From JBLUOA01 sp048060095 (GTDB taxonomy: Bacteria; Pseudomonadota; Alphaproteobacteria; Rhodobacterales; Rhodobacteraceae): a DNA stretch of 64,000 nucleotides. Within the stretch, counting starts at the first letter, position 1. The number at the start of each line of letters is the position of its first letter. The notes beneath the pieces are model-generated. The model was not told where the DNA came from. It was given only the letters and a program-made list of their open reading frames with translations, and made no database searches. Where the stretch lies: contig NZ_JBLUOA010000003.1 of the NCBI RefSeq assembly GCF_048060095.1, positions 1-64,000 on the forward strand. The letters run 5' to 3'. The position numbers were made by a program, and so were the translations under genes. Of the stretch, positions 16,160-24,835 are shown one piece after another.

Positions 16160-17053
16160 CTACAACGCCCCGCGCGCGCCTGTCACCACGTTCCCGAACG
16201 CCTCGAACTCCTCCCGCCTTGGGCTTGAGCGACGCCAGCAAAGGCCGATTTCACGGTGGGGTTCCGGGGCTTCGAGCCGCATGAGCTGGATGCCGGGGTT
16301 CCGGCTTTCGACGGGGACGGCCATTTCCGGCAGGAAGGTGACGCCCATACCGTTCGCCACCATTTGCACGACGGTCGCGAGGGTGGACGCGCCATAGGTG
16401 TCGATCTTGCCGGCCTTGCGCAGCTCGCAATAGGCAAGCGCTTGGTCGCGGAAACAGTGGCCCTCCTCAAGCAGCAGCAGGCGTTCTTCGCGGATCAGCT
16501 CGGACGGGACGCGCAGCGATTTGCCCTTGTCGAAATCAGTTGGCACGGCCAGCACGAACGGATCGTTGAACAGCGGCAGCGTTTCGATCCTCGTGTGGTC
16601 GATTGGCAGGGCGAGCAGCAGCAGATCAAGCGTGCCGTCCACCAGCTCCTCAACGATATTGTCGGTCTGCGATTCCCGGATGTTGAGTTGCAGATCGGGA
16701 TAGTCGCGCCGGAGCTTCGGCAGAAGCGGCGGCAGCAGATAGGGCGCGATGGATGGAATCACCCCAAGGTTCAGCACGCCCGATAGCGGTTTTGCGTCCT
16801 GACGCGCTGCATCGGCAAGTTCCTGCATATCGGTCAGGATCGTCGCCGCCCGCGTCGCGACAAGCGCGCCGGTGCGCGTCAGTCTCGCGCCATCGTGCAG
16901 CCGTTCGAACAGCGGCGTGCCGAGTTCGGCCTCCATCCCCTTGATTTGCATGGACAGGGCAGGTTGTGAAATCGCGCAGGACTCAGCCGCGCGACCAAAG
17001 TGACCATGGCGAGCCACAGCATCAAAATAGCGGAGTTGTCTTATCGTTGGCAT
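16160..17053 (-). CDS. oxyR: Hydrogen-peroxide-sensing LysR-type regulator OxyR
   Basis: This 297-residue LysR family protein has an N-terminal helix-turn-helix (RQLRYFDAVARHGHFGRAAE, then ISQPALSMQIK). Its ligand domain carries the OxyR-defining redox cysteines in EEGHCFRDQALAYCE (Cys200 and Cys209), which form the peroxide-induced disulfide. The gene is divergent from catalase with 97 bases between them, the classic OxyR-katA layout, so it should activate katA and control itself from the shared intergenic region. Function is well supported by the cysteine pair and context. Confidence 0.93.
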   Translation of the reverse strand: MPTIRQLRYFDAVARHGHFGRAAESCAISQPALSMQIKGMEAELGTPLFERLHDGARLTRTGALVATRAATILTDMQELADAARQDAKPLSGVLNLGVIPSIAPYLLPPLLPKLRRDYPDLQLNIRESQTDNIVEELVDGTLDLLLLALPIDHTRIETLPLFNDPFVLAVPTDFDKGKSLRVPSELIREERLLLLEEGHCFRDQALAYCELRKAGKIDTYGASTLATVVQMVANGMGVTFLPEMAVPVESRNPGIQLMRLEAPEPHREIGLCWRRSSPRREEFEAFGNVVTGARGAL

Positions 17054-17150
17054 GACATCAGAAAAACTAATCGAAACCAGCAGCTATTCCAATTAGAACT
17101 TATCAAAACTCAAGTCTATCCTGTGAGTGAAATCTGAGGAGGATTCCCCC
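17054..17150. promoter_or_regulatory. oxyR-katA divergent intergenic region
   Basis: These 97 AT-richer bases separate the two divergent genes and must hold both promoters and the OxyR site. CTAT occurs at 17084-17087 and again at 17116-17119, with several T-N11-A pairs, but I could not fit the full ATAG-N7-CTAT OxyR consensus. katA has a strong GAGGAGGA ribosome-binding site at the right end. The regulatory role is inferred from the arrangement. Confidence 0.55.
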
Positions 17151-18647
17151 ATGGCCAAGAAAATGACGACAAGCGCGGGCGCGCCGATCCCTGACAACCA
17201 GAATTCGATCACGGCGGGCGCACGCGGCCCGCTGCTGATGCAGGATTATCAGTTGATCGAAAAGCTCGCGCACCAGAACCGCGAACGTATCCCGGAACGG
17301 GCAGTTCACGCCAAGGGGTGGGGCGCGCATGGCACGCTGAAGATCACCGGGGATATTTCGAAATACACCAAGGCGAAGGCGCTTCAGCCGGGGGCGGAAA
17401 CCCCGATGCTGGCGCGGTTTTCGACCGTGGCGGGGGAAATGGGCGCGGCGGACGCGGAACGCGACGTGCGCGGCTTTGCCCTGAAGTTCTACACCGAAGA
17501 CGGCAACTGGGATCTGGTCGGCAACAACACTCCGGTCTTCTTTGTGCGCGACCCGGTGAAGTTTCCTGACTTCATCCACACGCAAAAGCGCCATCCGAAA
17601 ACCAACATGCGCAGCCCGACGGCGATGTGGGATTTCTGGTCGCTTAGCCCGGAATCGCTGCATCAGGTGACAATCCTGATGTCGGATCGCGGTTTGCCAA
17701 TCGATCCTATGCACATCAACGGCTATGGCAGCCATACGTTCAGCCTGTGGAACGACGCCGGCGAACGCTATTGGGTAAAGTTCCACTTCAAAACCCAGCA
17801 GGGCCACAAGCATTACACCAATGCCGAAGCGGAAGAGGTCGTCGGCCAGACTCGCGAAAGCTATCAAGAGGCGCTGTTTGGCGCGATTGAGGATGGCAAC
17901 TATCCGAAATGGACCGTGCAGGTGCAGATCATGCCCGAAGCGGATGCGGAAAAGACGCCGTATAACCCCTTCGACCTGACCAAAGTCTGGCCGCATGGCG
18001 ACTATCCCTGCATCGATATCGGTGTGATGGAGTTGAACCGGAACCCAGACAACTATTTCGCAGAGATCGAGAACGCGGCCTTCAGCCCGTCGAATGTCGT
18101 GCCGGGGATCAGCTACAGCCCCGACAAGATGCTTCAGGCGCGGATATTCTCTTACGCCGACGCACACCGTCACCGCCTTGGCACGCATTACGAAAACATC
18201 CCGGTGAACCAACCGAAATGCCCGGTGCACCACTATCACCGCGATGGGCAGATGAATACCTTTGGCGGGATCAAGACCGGTAACCCCGATGCTTATTACG
18301 AGCCGAATTCGTTTGACGGCCCGGTCGAGGATGCGAGCGCGCAGGAACCCCCGCTGCGGATCGACGGCGATGCGGATCGCTACAACCACCGCGACGGAAA
18401 CGACGATTACGGCCAACCACGCGCATTGTTTGAATTGTTCGACGATGGCCAGCGCCAGCGGCTCTATTCAAACATCGCAGCCGCGATGGGTGGTGTCCCG
18501 GATGAGATTGTGGAGCGTCAGTGCAAGCACTTTGACAAGGTGCATGCTGATTACGGCGCGGGCGTACGTGCGGCTGTTCAGGCGAACAAAGACCGCGCCA
18601 ATGCGGTGCCCGTGACCGACGAGACCTCCCAAACTGCTGCCGAGTGA
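17151..18647 (+). CDS. katA: Monofunctional haem catalase (small-subunit clade)
   Basis: This is a 498-residue catalase. The distal His is in RAVHAKGWGAHG (residue 53), the Asn region is GNWDLVGNNTPVFFVRDPVKFPDFIH-like (split around residues 122-145), and the proximal Tyr lies in RIFSYADAHRHRLG. The chosen ATG at 17151 follows GAGGAGGATTCCCCC; the in-frame codon at 17127 lacks such a site. The length fits clade-3 small-subunit catalases that bind NADPH. It dismutates hydrogen peroxide and is divergently transcribed from oxyR, which probably induces it. A strong terminator follows. Confidence 0.96.
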   Translation: MAKKMTTSAGAPIPDNQNSITAGARGPLLMQDYQLIEKLAHQNRERIPERAVHAKGWGAHGTLKITGDISKYTKAKALQPGAETPMLARFSTVAGEMGAADAERDVRGFALKFYTEDGNWDLVGNNTPVFFVRDPVKFPDFIHTQKRHPKTNMRSPTAMWDFWSLSPESLHQVTILMSDRGLPIDPMHINGYGSHTFSLWNDAGERYWVKFHFKTQQGHKHYTNAEAEEVVGQTRESYQEALFGAIEDGNYPKWTVQVQIMPEADAEKTPYNPFDLTKVWPHGDYPCIDIGVMELNRNPDNYFAEIENAAFSPSNVVPGISYSPDKMLQARIFSYADAHRHRLGTHYENIPVNQPKCPVHHYHRDGQMNTFGGIKTGNPDAYYEPNSFDGPVEDASAQEPPLRIDGDADRYNHRDGNDDYGQPRALFELFDDGQRQRLYSNIAAAMGGVPDEIVERQCKHFDKVHADYGAGVRAAVQANKDRANAVPVTDETSQTAAE

Positions 18648-18665
18648 CCTTGGTAAATGGTGGAG

Positions 18666-18700
18666 CCGCCCCCGTGTCATGCGGGGGCGGTATTCTTTTA
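18666..18700 (+). terminator. Intrinsic terminator after katA
   Basis: CCGCCCCCG (18666-18674) pairs with CGGGGGCGG (18682-18690) across a 7-base loop and is followed by TATTCTTTTATT. The tail overlaps the last codons of the convergent aqpZ gene. Confidence 0.88.
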
Positions 18701-19399
18701 TTCGGCGGCAGGCACTGCGTCTGCGTCAAGCAGCCCGGCCTTGAACAGTGACCCGGCGGCCAATCCGCCGAGGATCGGCGCGATGATGAACAGCCATAGC
18801 TGACCGATGGCCGTGCCCCCGGCAAACAGCGCGGGGCCAATGGACCGGGCCGGGTTCACCGACACGCCGGTCACGTTGATGCCGACAAGGTGGATCACCA
18901 CAAGGGTCAAACCAATCGCAAGCCCCGCCATCGCTGTTGGCGCCCCACCCCCGGTTGAACCGAGGATCACGATCACGAACAGGAAGGTCGCGACCGCTTC
19001 GAACACGAAGGCGGCGATCATGTTGTATTCGCCGATATATCCTTCGCCCCAGCCGTTCTGACCAAGGCCCGAAGCGCCGATGTCATACCCGGCCAAACGC
19101 CCTTTGACGATGATCGTCAGGATCAGTGCGGCGACGACAGCCCCTGCCACCTGCGCGATGATGTAGCTGAACGCCTCTCCCATCGGCATCCGCCCCGACG
19201 CGACGACGCCCAGCGTCACCGCCGGATTGATGTGGCAGCCCGACACCGGGCCGATGCCATAGGCCATGCCGATCAGCGCCAGACCGAAGGCAAAGCTGAT
19301 CCCAAGCACGCCGATTGCCTCGCCCGCAATAACAGCCGCGCCGCAGCCAAACAGCACCAATGTGAAGGTGCCGATAAACTCCGCGAGTGGTTTTTTCAT
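18698..19399 (-). CDS. aqpZ: Aquaporin Z
   Basis: This 233-residue MIP-family channel has both NPA boxes, in GCHINPAVTLG (about residue 63) and VSVNPARSIGPALFAGG (about residue 186), with six predicted membrane spans. ATG at 19399 gives the usual start MKKPLAEFIGTFTLVLFGCG; an upstream extension of 44 codons in the same frame has no homology. The Arg after the second NPA and the residue pattern match water-selective AqpZ rather than GlpF. It is 97 bases downstream of the pnp terminator on the same strand, so it likely has its own promoter. Confidence 0.93.
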   Translation of the reverse strand: MKKPLAEFIGTFTLVLFGCGAAVIAGEAIGVLGISFAFGLALIGMAYGIGPVSGCHINPAVTLGVVASGRMPMGEAFSYIIAQVAGAVVAALILTIIVKGRLAGYDIGASGLGQNGWGEGYIGEYNMIAAFVFEAVATFLFVIVILGSTGGGAPTAMAGLAIGLTLVVIHLVGINVTGVSVNPARSIGPALFAGGTAIGQLWLFIIAPILGGLAAGSLFKAGLLDADAVPAAE

Positions 19400-19495
19400 G
19401 ATCTGTCCCCGTTCGTTCTTTGCGATGTGGCCCAGCTTGGCGCGCGCGGCGGGCACAAGATAAGGGGAAATTTCGCAAACGCGCTGCACCAAAAC

Positions 19496-19527
19496 AGAAA
19501 AAGCCCCGGCGTTTCCACCGGGGGTTT
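19496..19527 (-). terminator. Intrinsic terminator after pnp (minus strand)
   Basis: On the minus strand CCCCGG, an 8-base loop and CCGGGG (19518-19523 with 19504-19509) are followed by CTTTTTCTG, just beyond the pnp stop codon at 19549. Confidence 0.85.
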
Positions 19528-19548
19528 CCATTCAGAAAGGGCGAACGC

Positions 19549-21693
19549 TTATGCGTCGGCTTCTTTCTTTTCCTTCTCGGGCGAGACTTCTTCGCCGGTT
19601 TCCTGATCGACGACTTTCATCGACAGGCGGACCTTGCCGCGGTCGTCAAAGCCGAGGAGTTTGACTTTGACTTCCTGCCCTTCTTTCAGAACGTCCGAAG
19701 GGTGGTTCAGGCGGCGGTTTTCGATCTGGCTGACATGCACAAGGCCATCACGCTTGCCGAAGAAGTTCACGAAGGCGCCGAAATCGACGATCTTCACGAC
19801 GGTTCCGGTGTAAACCTTGCCTTCTTCCGGCTCTGCGACGATCGCGTGGATCATGTCATAGGCCTTCTGGATGGCATCGCCATTCGGTGACGCAATCTTG
19901 ATGATCCCGTCGTCGTTGATGTCGACCTTAGCGCCCGACACTTCGACGATTTCACGGATGACCTTACCGCCAGACCCGATGACTTCGCGGATCTTGTCGG
20001 TCGGAACCTGCATCGTTTCGATGCGCGGCGCGTGAACCGAGAAGTCGCCAGCCGAGCTAAGCGATTTGTTCATCTCACCCAGAATGTGCATCCGGCCGTC
20101 CTTGGCTTGGGCCAGGGCGTTTTCCATGATCTCTGGCGTGATGCCAGCGACCTTGATGTCCATCTGAAGCGAGGTGATGCCGTTTTCCGTGCCCGCAACC
20201 TTGAAGTCCATGTCGCCAAGGTGATCTTCGTCACCCAGAATGTCCGTCAGGATCGCGTAGTCGCCGCTATCCTCAAGGATCAGACCCATGGCCACACCGG
20301 CAACCGGTGCTTTCAGCGGAACGCCTGCGTCCATCATCGAGAGCGAGCCACCGCAAACCGAGGCCATCGAGGATGAACCGTTGGATTCAGTGATCTCGGA
20401 CACGACGCGGATCGTGTAGGGGAAATCGGTCGCTGCGGGCAGAACGGCTTGCAGCGCGCGCCATGCCAGTTTGCCGTGGCCAATTTCACGACGACCCGGA
20501 GGGCCAACGCGACCCGCTTCACCAACCGAATACGGTGGGAAGTTGTAGTGCAGCAGGAAGTTCGACTTGTAGGTGCCTTGCAGCGCGTCGATCATCTGTT
20601 CGTCATCGCCGGTGCCAAGCGTGGTCACGACAAGACCTTGGGTTTCCCCACGGGTGAACAGGGCCGATCCGTGCGTCCGCGGCAGAAGGCCGGTTTCGCA
20701 AACAATCGGGCGAACGGTCGTGGTGTCACGCCCGTCGATCCGCTTGCCGGTTTTGACAACGTCGCCACGCAGAATGCCCGCTTCGAGCTTTTTCAGCGCG
20801 GAGCCGAGGTTCGGATCTTCGACCTGCTCTTCGCTCAGCGATTCGATGATCGCGTCGCGTGCTGCGGAAACGGCAGTGGTGCGTTCCTGCTTGTCGGTGA
20901 TCGCAAATGCGGCGCGCATGTCTTTTTCGCCCGCTTTCTTCACCGCCTCATAAAGGTCGGAGTAGTCGGCGGGTTGGAAATCGAACGGCTCTTTCGCGGC
21001 GTCTTCGGCCAGATCGATAATCAGGTCGATCACCGGCTGGATTTGCTCATGCGCGAATTTCACAGCACCGAGCATTTCAGCTTCGGTCAGTTCATACGCC
21101 TCGGACTCCACCATCATCACGGCGTCTTTGGTGCCGGCAACGACGAGGTCCAGACGCTGATCGGGGTTGTTGCGCAGGTTGTGCATATCCTCGACATCGG
21201 GGTTCAGCACGTATTCACCGTCGGTGAACCCAACGCGGCAGCCCGCAATCGGGCCCATGAACGGCGCGCCGGAAATCGTCAGCGCGGCAGAGGCGGCGAT
21301 CATCGCAACCATGTCCGGGTCATTGACGAGGTCGTGCGACAGAACGGTGCACATCACCAGTACTTCGTTCTTGAAGCCGGGCACGAACAGCGGGCGGATC
21401 GGACGGTCGATCAGGCGCGCGGTCAGCGTTTCTTTTTCAGTCGGGCGCGCTTCGCGCTTGAAAAAGCCGCCGGGCACTTTACCGGCTGCATAGTATTTTT
21501 CCTGGTAATGAACCGTCAGCGGAAAGAAATCCTGCCCCGGTTTCTGTTGCTTGGCGAATGTGACCGCGGCCATAACCGAGGTTTCACCGAGCGTGGCGAT
21601 GACACAGCCATCGGCCTGGCGGGCAACCTTGCCCGTTTCGAGGGTGAGGGTTTCTTCCCCCCACTGCATTGATTTGGTTGATACGTTAAACAT
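19549..21693 (-). CDS. pnp: Polyribonucleotide nucleotidyltransferase (PNPase)
   Basis: This is a 714-residue PNPase. It has two RNase PH domains (LETGKVARQADGCVIATLGE at the N-terminus; RTHGSALFTRGETQ and ITESNGSSSMASVCGGSL in the catalytic second copy). A KH domain around residues 555-615 has REVIGSGGKVIREI. An S1 domain around residues 625-695 has GKVYTGTVVKIVDFGAFV, and the tail is acidic. The start at ATG 21693 matches the conserved MFNV N-terminus and has AGGAA upstream; the longer frame to 21777 adds 28 unconserved residues. It degrades RNA 3'-5' phosphorolytically and probably forms part of a degradosome. It is downstream of rpsO as in most proteobacteria. Confidence 0.97.
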   Translation of the reverse strand: MFNVSTKSMQWGEETLTLETGKVARQADGCVIATLGETSVMAAVTFAKQQKPGQDFFPLTVHYQEKYYAAGKVPGGFFKREARPTEKETLTARLIDRPIRPLFVPGFKNEVLVMCTVLSHDLVNDPDMVAMIAASAALTISGAPFMGPIAGCRVGFTDGEYVLNPDVEDMHNLRNNPDQRLDLVVAGTKDAVMMVESEAYELTEAEMLGAVKFAHEQIQPVIDLIIDLAEDAAKEPFDFQPADYSDLYEAVKKAGEKDMRAAFAITDKQERTTAVSAARDAIIESLSEEQVEDPNLGSALKKLEAGILRGDVVKTGKRIDGRDTTTVRPIVCETGLLPRTHGSALFTRGETQGLVVTTLGTGDDEQMIDALQGTYKSNFLLHYNFPPYSVGEAGRVGPPGRREIGHGKLAWRALQAVLPAATDFPYTIRVVSEITESNGSSSMASVCGGSLSMMDAGVPLKAPVAGVAMGLILEDSGDYAILTDILGDEDHLGDMDFKVAGTENGITSLQMDIKVAGITPEIMENALAQAKDGRMHILGEMNKSLSSAGDFSVHAPRIETMQVPTDKIREVIGSGGKVIREIVEVSGAKVDINDDGIIKIASPNGDAIQKAYDMIHAIVAEPEEGKVYTGTVVKIVDFGAFVNFFGKRDGLVHVSQIENRRLNHPSDVLKEGQEVKVKLLGFDDRGKVRLSMKVVDQETGEEVSPEKEKKEADA

Positions 21694-21819
21694 CACGTTT
21701 CCTATGTTGGCCTTTCGGGGCGTATCCCCTTGAGCCGTTTGCGTAGGGGCCGTATGCCCCTGGCCCTTATCGTTCATCCTGTCCTTGCCAGCCGGGCCTG
21801 TCTGGGGGACATGCGGATT

Positions 21820-21848
21820 GAAAAAGACGCGCCCGGGGGCGCGCCTTT
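21820..21848 (-). terminator. rpsO-pnp intercistronic hairpin / terminator (minus strand)
   Basis: Read on the minus strand, GGCGCGCCC and GGGCGCGTC form a stem and are followed by TTTTT, seven bases after the rpsO stop. It could terminate rpsO mRNA. It could alternatively stabilise its 3' end while allowing readthrough into pnp, as in the known rpsO-pnp operon of enterobacteria. Confidence 0.8.
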
Positions 21849-21855
21849 GGAAACC

Positions 21856-22125
21856 TTAGCGGCGGATGCCGAGGCGCTTGATCAGATCCTGATACCGCGC
21901 TTCGTCTTTGCCTTTGAGGTAGTCAAGCAGCTTGCGGCGCTGGGCGACCATTTTCAGAAGGCCACGGCGACCGTGGTTGTCCTTCTTGTGGGTCTTGAAA
22001 TGTTCCGTCAGCGTCGTGATGCGAGAGGTTAGAACAGCAACCTGAACTTCGGGCGAACCGGTGTCGCCTTCCTTGGTTGCGAATTCCTTCATGACCTTGG
22101 CTTTTTCTTCGATCGTAATCGACAT
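21856..22125 (-). CDS. rpsO: 30S ribosomal protein S15
   Basis: The 89-residue S15 begins MSITIEEKAKVMKEFA and has the signature GDTGSPEVQVAVLTSRI, HKKDNHGRRGLLKMVAQRR and the terminal LIKRLGIRR. ATG at 22125 is preceded by CCAAGGAGACCCCG, a strong site; the longer upstream frame is not real. S15 binds the central domain of 16S rRNA and represses its own translation in many bacteria. A hairpin in its leader (22198-22214) may be relevant. Confidence 0.98.
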   Translation of the reverse strand: MSITIEEKAKVMKEFATKEGDTGSPEVQVAVLTSRITTLTEHFKTHKKDNHGRRGLLKMVAQRRKLLDYLKGKDEARYQDLIKRLGIRR

Positions 22126-22197
22126 CGGGGTCTCCTTGGTTAAAGGGTTGATGGCGCAGGCCGGGATGTCGTCCAGCACAGGCCCGTGGAGATGTCC

Positions 22198-22214
22198 GCC
22201 GGGGGAATCCCGGC
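22198..22214 (-). promoter_or_regulatory. Short GC hairpin in the rpsO 5' leader
   Basis: GCCGGG and CCCGGC flank a 5-base loop 73-89 bases before the rpsO start. It is the only obvious inverted repeat in the 194-base gap between the RTX-protein gene and rpsO. It could belong to an S15 autoregulatory leader, but no pseudoknot was modelled. Confidence 0.35.
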
Positions 22215-22319
22215 AGATGCGCGCGTATAGGGGAATTTTTTGCAAATGAAAAGGAATTTCCCGCCCGTCAGGGGGCGTGGCGTGTTGATGCGTCAGCAGT
22301 TTTCGTCAACCCCGCCCGA

Positions 22320-23237
22320 TCAACGCTCCGCGACCAGAGAGATTTGCCCCGCCGTCAGCCCCGGCGCATTGAGGACCGACGCCAGAACCTGCCCGTCCAC
22401 CAGTACGTTCGCGGTGTCTGGGTCGTCTGCGTCGGGTTCGACGCTGACCTCGGGTTCGTCGCCTTCGCTGTCGTCATAGATCAGCACCAAAGTATCCTCG
22501 TCCGGGTTAAAATCCATGATCTGCGCGCCGCTTTCGACGTCGATCCAATCACCAAGTGCGAAGGTGTCCGCCCCGGTGCCACCCGACGCAATGTCTCCGG
22601 TGCCAAGCGCGATTGTATCGTTCCCCGCACCGCCGTTCAGATAATCTTGCCCGTCAAGGTCGATGCCGTCGGCGTCGGGCACCACCCCGGTCAGCGCGTC
22701 ATTGCCGCTGCCGCCTTGTAGACTGTCCTGGCCAAGCCCGCCTTGCAGGGCATCGTCCCCCGCGCTGCCTTGCAACTGATCGTCCCCGTCGCCGCCGTTC
22801 AGCCAATCATCGCCGTCCCCGCCGACGAGCACATCATCGCCCATACCGCCCGAAAGAAAATCGTCATCGTTGTGGCCATAAAGCGCGTCATTCCCGGCAT
22901 CCCCGGCCAGCCGATCATCGCCGCGACCGCCGTGAAGTTCATCATCACCTTCACCGCCGGTCAGATGGTCGTCGCCAAATCCACCGTCGATCCAGTCGTC
23001 ACCGCCGTGTCCGGCGATCTGGTCGTCCTCCTCATCGCCATGCAGCAGGTCGCCGCCGGGGCCGCCCTGAACGGCGCCGCTATCGTCCAGCAGAATGTTG
23101 GTGTTGCCAGCGGTATTCGGCGCATCCTCGTCATCGCGGTCGTCGTAGTCCAATGCTTCGTCCGGCTCGTCATTGTTATTCGCGATGACGAACGACCCAG
23201 CCAAAAGCGCGCCCAAAAGGCCAGCTAATCCCAACAT
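22320..23237 (-). CDS. RTX-type calcium-binding repeat protein
   Basis: The 305-residue protein starts with a hydrophobic stretch (MLGLAGLLGALLAGSFVIA), then a short acidic linker. About ten nonapeptide repeats follow from roughly residue 58 to 215, such as GGDGDDWLNGGDGDDQL and GGRGDDRLAGDAGNDAL, forming a parallel beta-roll that binds calcium. The acidic C-terminal part ends APGLTAGQISLVAER, a non-repeat cap with DFNPDEDTLVLIYDD. RTX proteins of this size are often surface or secreted. No type I secretion genes are adjacent. Oddly it sits between truB and rpsO, which are normally close. Confidence 0.82.
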   Translation of the reverse strand: MLGLAGLLGALLAGSFVIANNNDEPDEALDYDDRDDEDAPNTAGNTNILLDDSGAVQGGPGGDLLHGDEEDDQIAGHGGDDWIDGGFGDDHLTGGEGDDELHGGRGDDRLAGDAGNDALYGHNDDDFLSGGMGDDVLVGGDGDDWLNGGDGDDQLQGSAGDDALQGGLGQDSLQGGSGNDALTGVVPDADGIDLDGQDYLNGGAGNDTIALGTGDIASGGTGADTFALGDWIDVESGAQIMDFNPDEDTLVLIYDDSEGDEPEVSVEPDADDPDTANVLVDGQVLASVLNAPGLTAGQISLVAER

Positions 23238-23345
23238 GATTCACCCACACAAGTTACCCCGCTGCGGCGTCCACCCAAGACGGTCCACAGCAAAGGTTAT
23301 GGTAGCCGGAATCGGCTGTTTGGCGAGGAAAGAGTGCTTAGGATT

Positions 23346-23861
23346 TTAGCGACCAGCTGGCCACAGGGTCGGCGCGGTGGCGTAGCTGATGTAAAGCGGA
23401 TGGCGCGGTGCGCGGTGTTTTGTCAGGCCAAGCGTGTGGAGCGGTTTGCCCGTTGCGCGCAGCAGCGCTTCGACTTCTGCCCCGCGATTCAGGTGTTCGC
23501 CATGTGCGCCCCAGCCGCAGATGATCCGGTCGGCCCAGTCGCAGCCTTCAAGTAGCGCCTCGTCATTCGCTGCGCCAATCGGCGCCTTGGCCTTTCGCAG
23601 CAGTTTCGGGCTCGTCTCGCGCCAAGCGAAAATGTTGGTGACGCGAAAGCCGCCAAAGCCAAGCGCCCGCGCCCGGCGCTCGCACCGTTCAACCGTCGGG
23701 TCGTTCTGAATTTCCGTGGCTTTCGAGGGGTTTAGCATGATGAACAGCACACGTTCCGCCGTATCGTCCCACACCCGCGTCAGCGCGTATCGGTAGCGTT
23801 CGCAGTCCGAATAGACGGCGGTGGAGGCGGCGTCGCCCTTCTGATGCATGCGGGTCATCAT
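23346..23861 (-). CDS. DUF1643 family protein
   Basis: This 171-residue protein matches DUF1643: CERYRYALTRVWDD near the N-terminus, LFIMLNPSKATEIQNDPTVE, GFGGFRVTNIFAWR, and GWGAHG near residue 117. The family is found in bacteria and phages. It has no established biochemical function that I know; its conserved Asn-Pro-Ser and Trp-Gly motifs suggest a nucleotide or nucleic-acid interaction, which is speculative. It starts eight bases after the truB stop, so it is co-transcribed with truB. Two ATG codons (23861 and 23858) are possible. Confidence 0.8.
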   Translation of the reverse strand: MMTRMHQKGDAASTAVYSDCERYRYALTRVWDDTAERVLFIMLNPSKATEIQNDPTVERCERRARALGFGGFRVTNIFAWRETSPKLLRKAKAPIGAANDEALLEGCDWADRIICGWGAHGEHLNRGAEVEALLRATGKPLHTLGLTKHRAPRHPLYISYATAPTLWPAGR

Positions 23862-23869
23862 CGCGCGGT

Positions 23870-24781
23870 CTATCCCGGCAGGTTGAACACGCGGCTAGGG
23901 TGCAATTCGCCCGCCTTGTAAGTGCCCACGGCAACCGCCTGCCCGTCGAAGGACGCCCAAGCCTCGTCCCCATACTCAGCGTCCGAGGTCAGGACGAGTC
24001 CCGGATTGCCGTTGCGCAGTTTCGCGGCCCCGTCGGCGGTCGTGCGAAGTTCTGGCAGATCGGTTAGACCGGTTTCAAGCGGCAGCAGGTGGTCGTCGAG
24101 GTCGGGCGTTTTGGCAAGCGCTTCGACCTCGTCCATCGTGATCCCGTCTTCCGGTTCAAACGGACCCGACCAGATGCGCCGCAGATCGCGAACATGGCCG
24201 TAGCAGCCAAGCGCCTCGCCAAGATCACGGGCAATGGCGCGCACGTAACCGCCCTTGCCGCAGGTCATCTCAAGCGTCACATGGTCGGCGTCGGGTCGGT
24301 CGATCAGCAGCAGTTCCTCGACCCAGAGGGGGCGGGCGGCGATTTCAAACTCTTCATCATCGCGCGCGAGTTTATAGGCGCGTTCCCCGTCGATTTTGAC
24401 GGCGGAGAATTTCGGCGGAATTTGCATGATGTCGCCGGTGAAGGCGGGCAGCGCATCGGTGATCTCCGCATCCGTCGGGCGGGTGTCGGACGTTGCGATC
24501 ACTTCGCCTTCCGCATCGTCGGTGTTCGTCGCCTGACCCAGCCGTACGGTAAAGCGATAGGCCTTCAGCGCGTCGGTGATGTAAGGCACGGTCTTTGTCG
24601 CCTCACCCAGTGCAATCGCAAGCACACCCGTCGCATCGGGGTCGAGCGTTCCGGCGTGCCCCGCCTTTTTCGCATCGAACGCCCAGCGCACCTTGTTGAC
24701 CACCGCATTTGAAGTGATCCCCGCCGGTTTATCGATCACCAGCCAGCCAGAAATATCGCGCCCTTTGCGCCTGCGTGCCAT
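23870..24781 (-). CDS. truB: tRNA pseudouridine(55) synthase TruB
   Basis: This 303-residue TruB has the catalytic motif GHAGTLDPDATGVLAIALG with the nucleophilic Asp around residue 48. The N-terminal GWLVIDKPAGITSN is also present, as are ETCGKGGYVRAIARDLG-type sequence (EMTCGKGGYVRAIARDLGEA) and PPKFSAVKIDGERAYKLAR. It makes pseudouridine at U55 in the T-loop of tRNAs. ATG 24781 has AAGGAAGCGCAAC upstream. It lies in the rbfA-truB-rpsO-pnp neighbourhood but is separated from rbfA by a glycosidase gene and from rpsO by two genes. Confidence 0.96.
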   Translation of the reverse strand: MARRRKGRDISGWLVIDKPAGITSNAVVNKVRWAFDAKKAGHAGTLDPDATGVLAIALGEATKTVPYITDALKAYRFTVRLGQATNTDDAEGEVIATSDTRPTDAEITDALPAFTGDIMQIPPKFSAVKIDGERAYKLARDDEEFEIAARPLWVEELLLIDRPDADHVTLEMTCGKGGYVRAIARDLGEALGCYGHVRDLRRIWSGPFEPEDGITMDEVEALAKTPDLDDHLLPLETGLTDLPELRTTADGAAKLRNGNPGLVLTSDAEYGDEAWASFDGQAVAVGTYKAGELHPSRVFNLPG

Positions 24782-24835
24782 GTTGCGCTTCCTTGTCAGA
24801 TCAGGCGGGCGTGCTAGCCCGGCAAATGGTATGCG

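Noticed and set aside
17103..18416. A 437-codon minus-strand frame across katA
   Set aside because: Antisense to the catalase gene with no recognisable domain; composition explained by codon bias of katA.
20449..21672. A 407-codon open frame on the + strand inside pnp
   Set aside because: It is antisense to a fully conserved PNPase gene and reads as low-complexity Arg/Gly-rich sequence, typical of GC-rich antisense frames; no ribosome-binding site or homology.
21694..21777. Upstream extension of PNPase by 28 residues
   Set aside because: No homology, and the MFNV start with AGGAA at 21693 fits the family; the extension overlaps the leader between rpsO and pnp.
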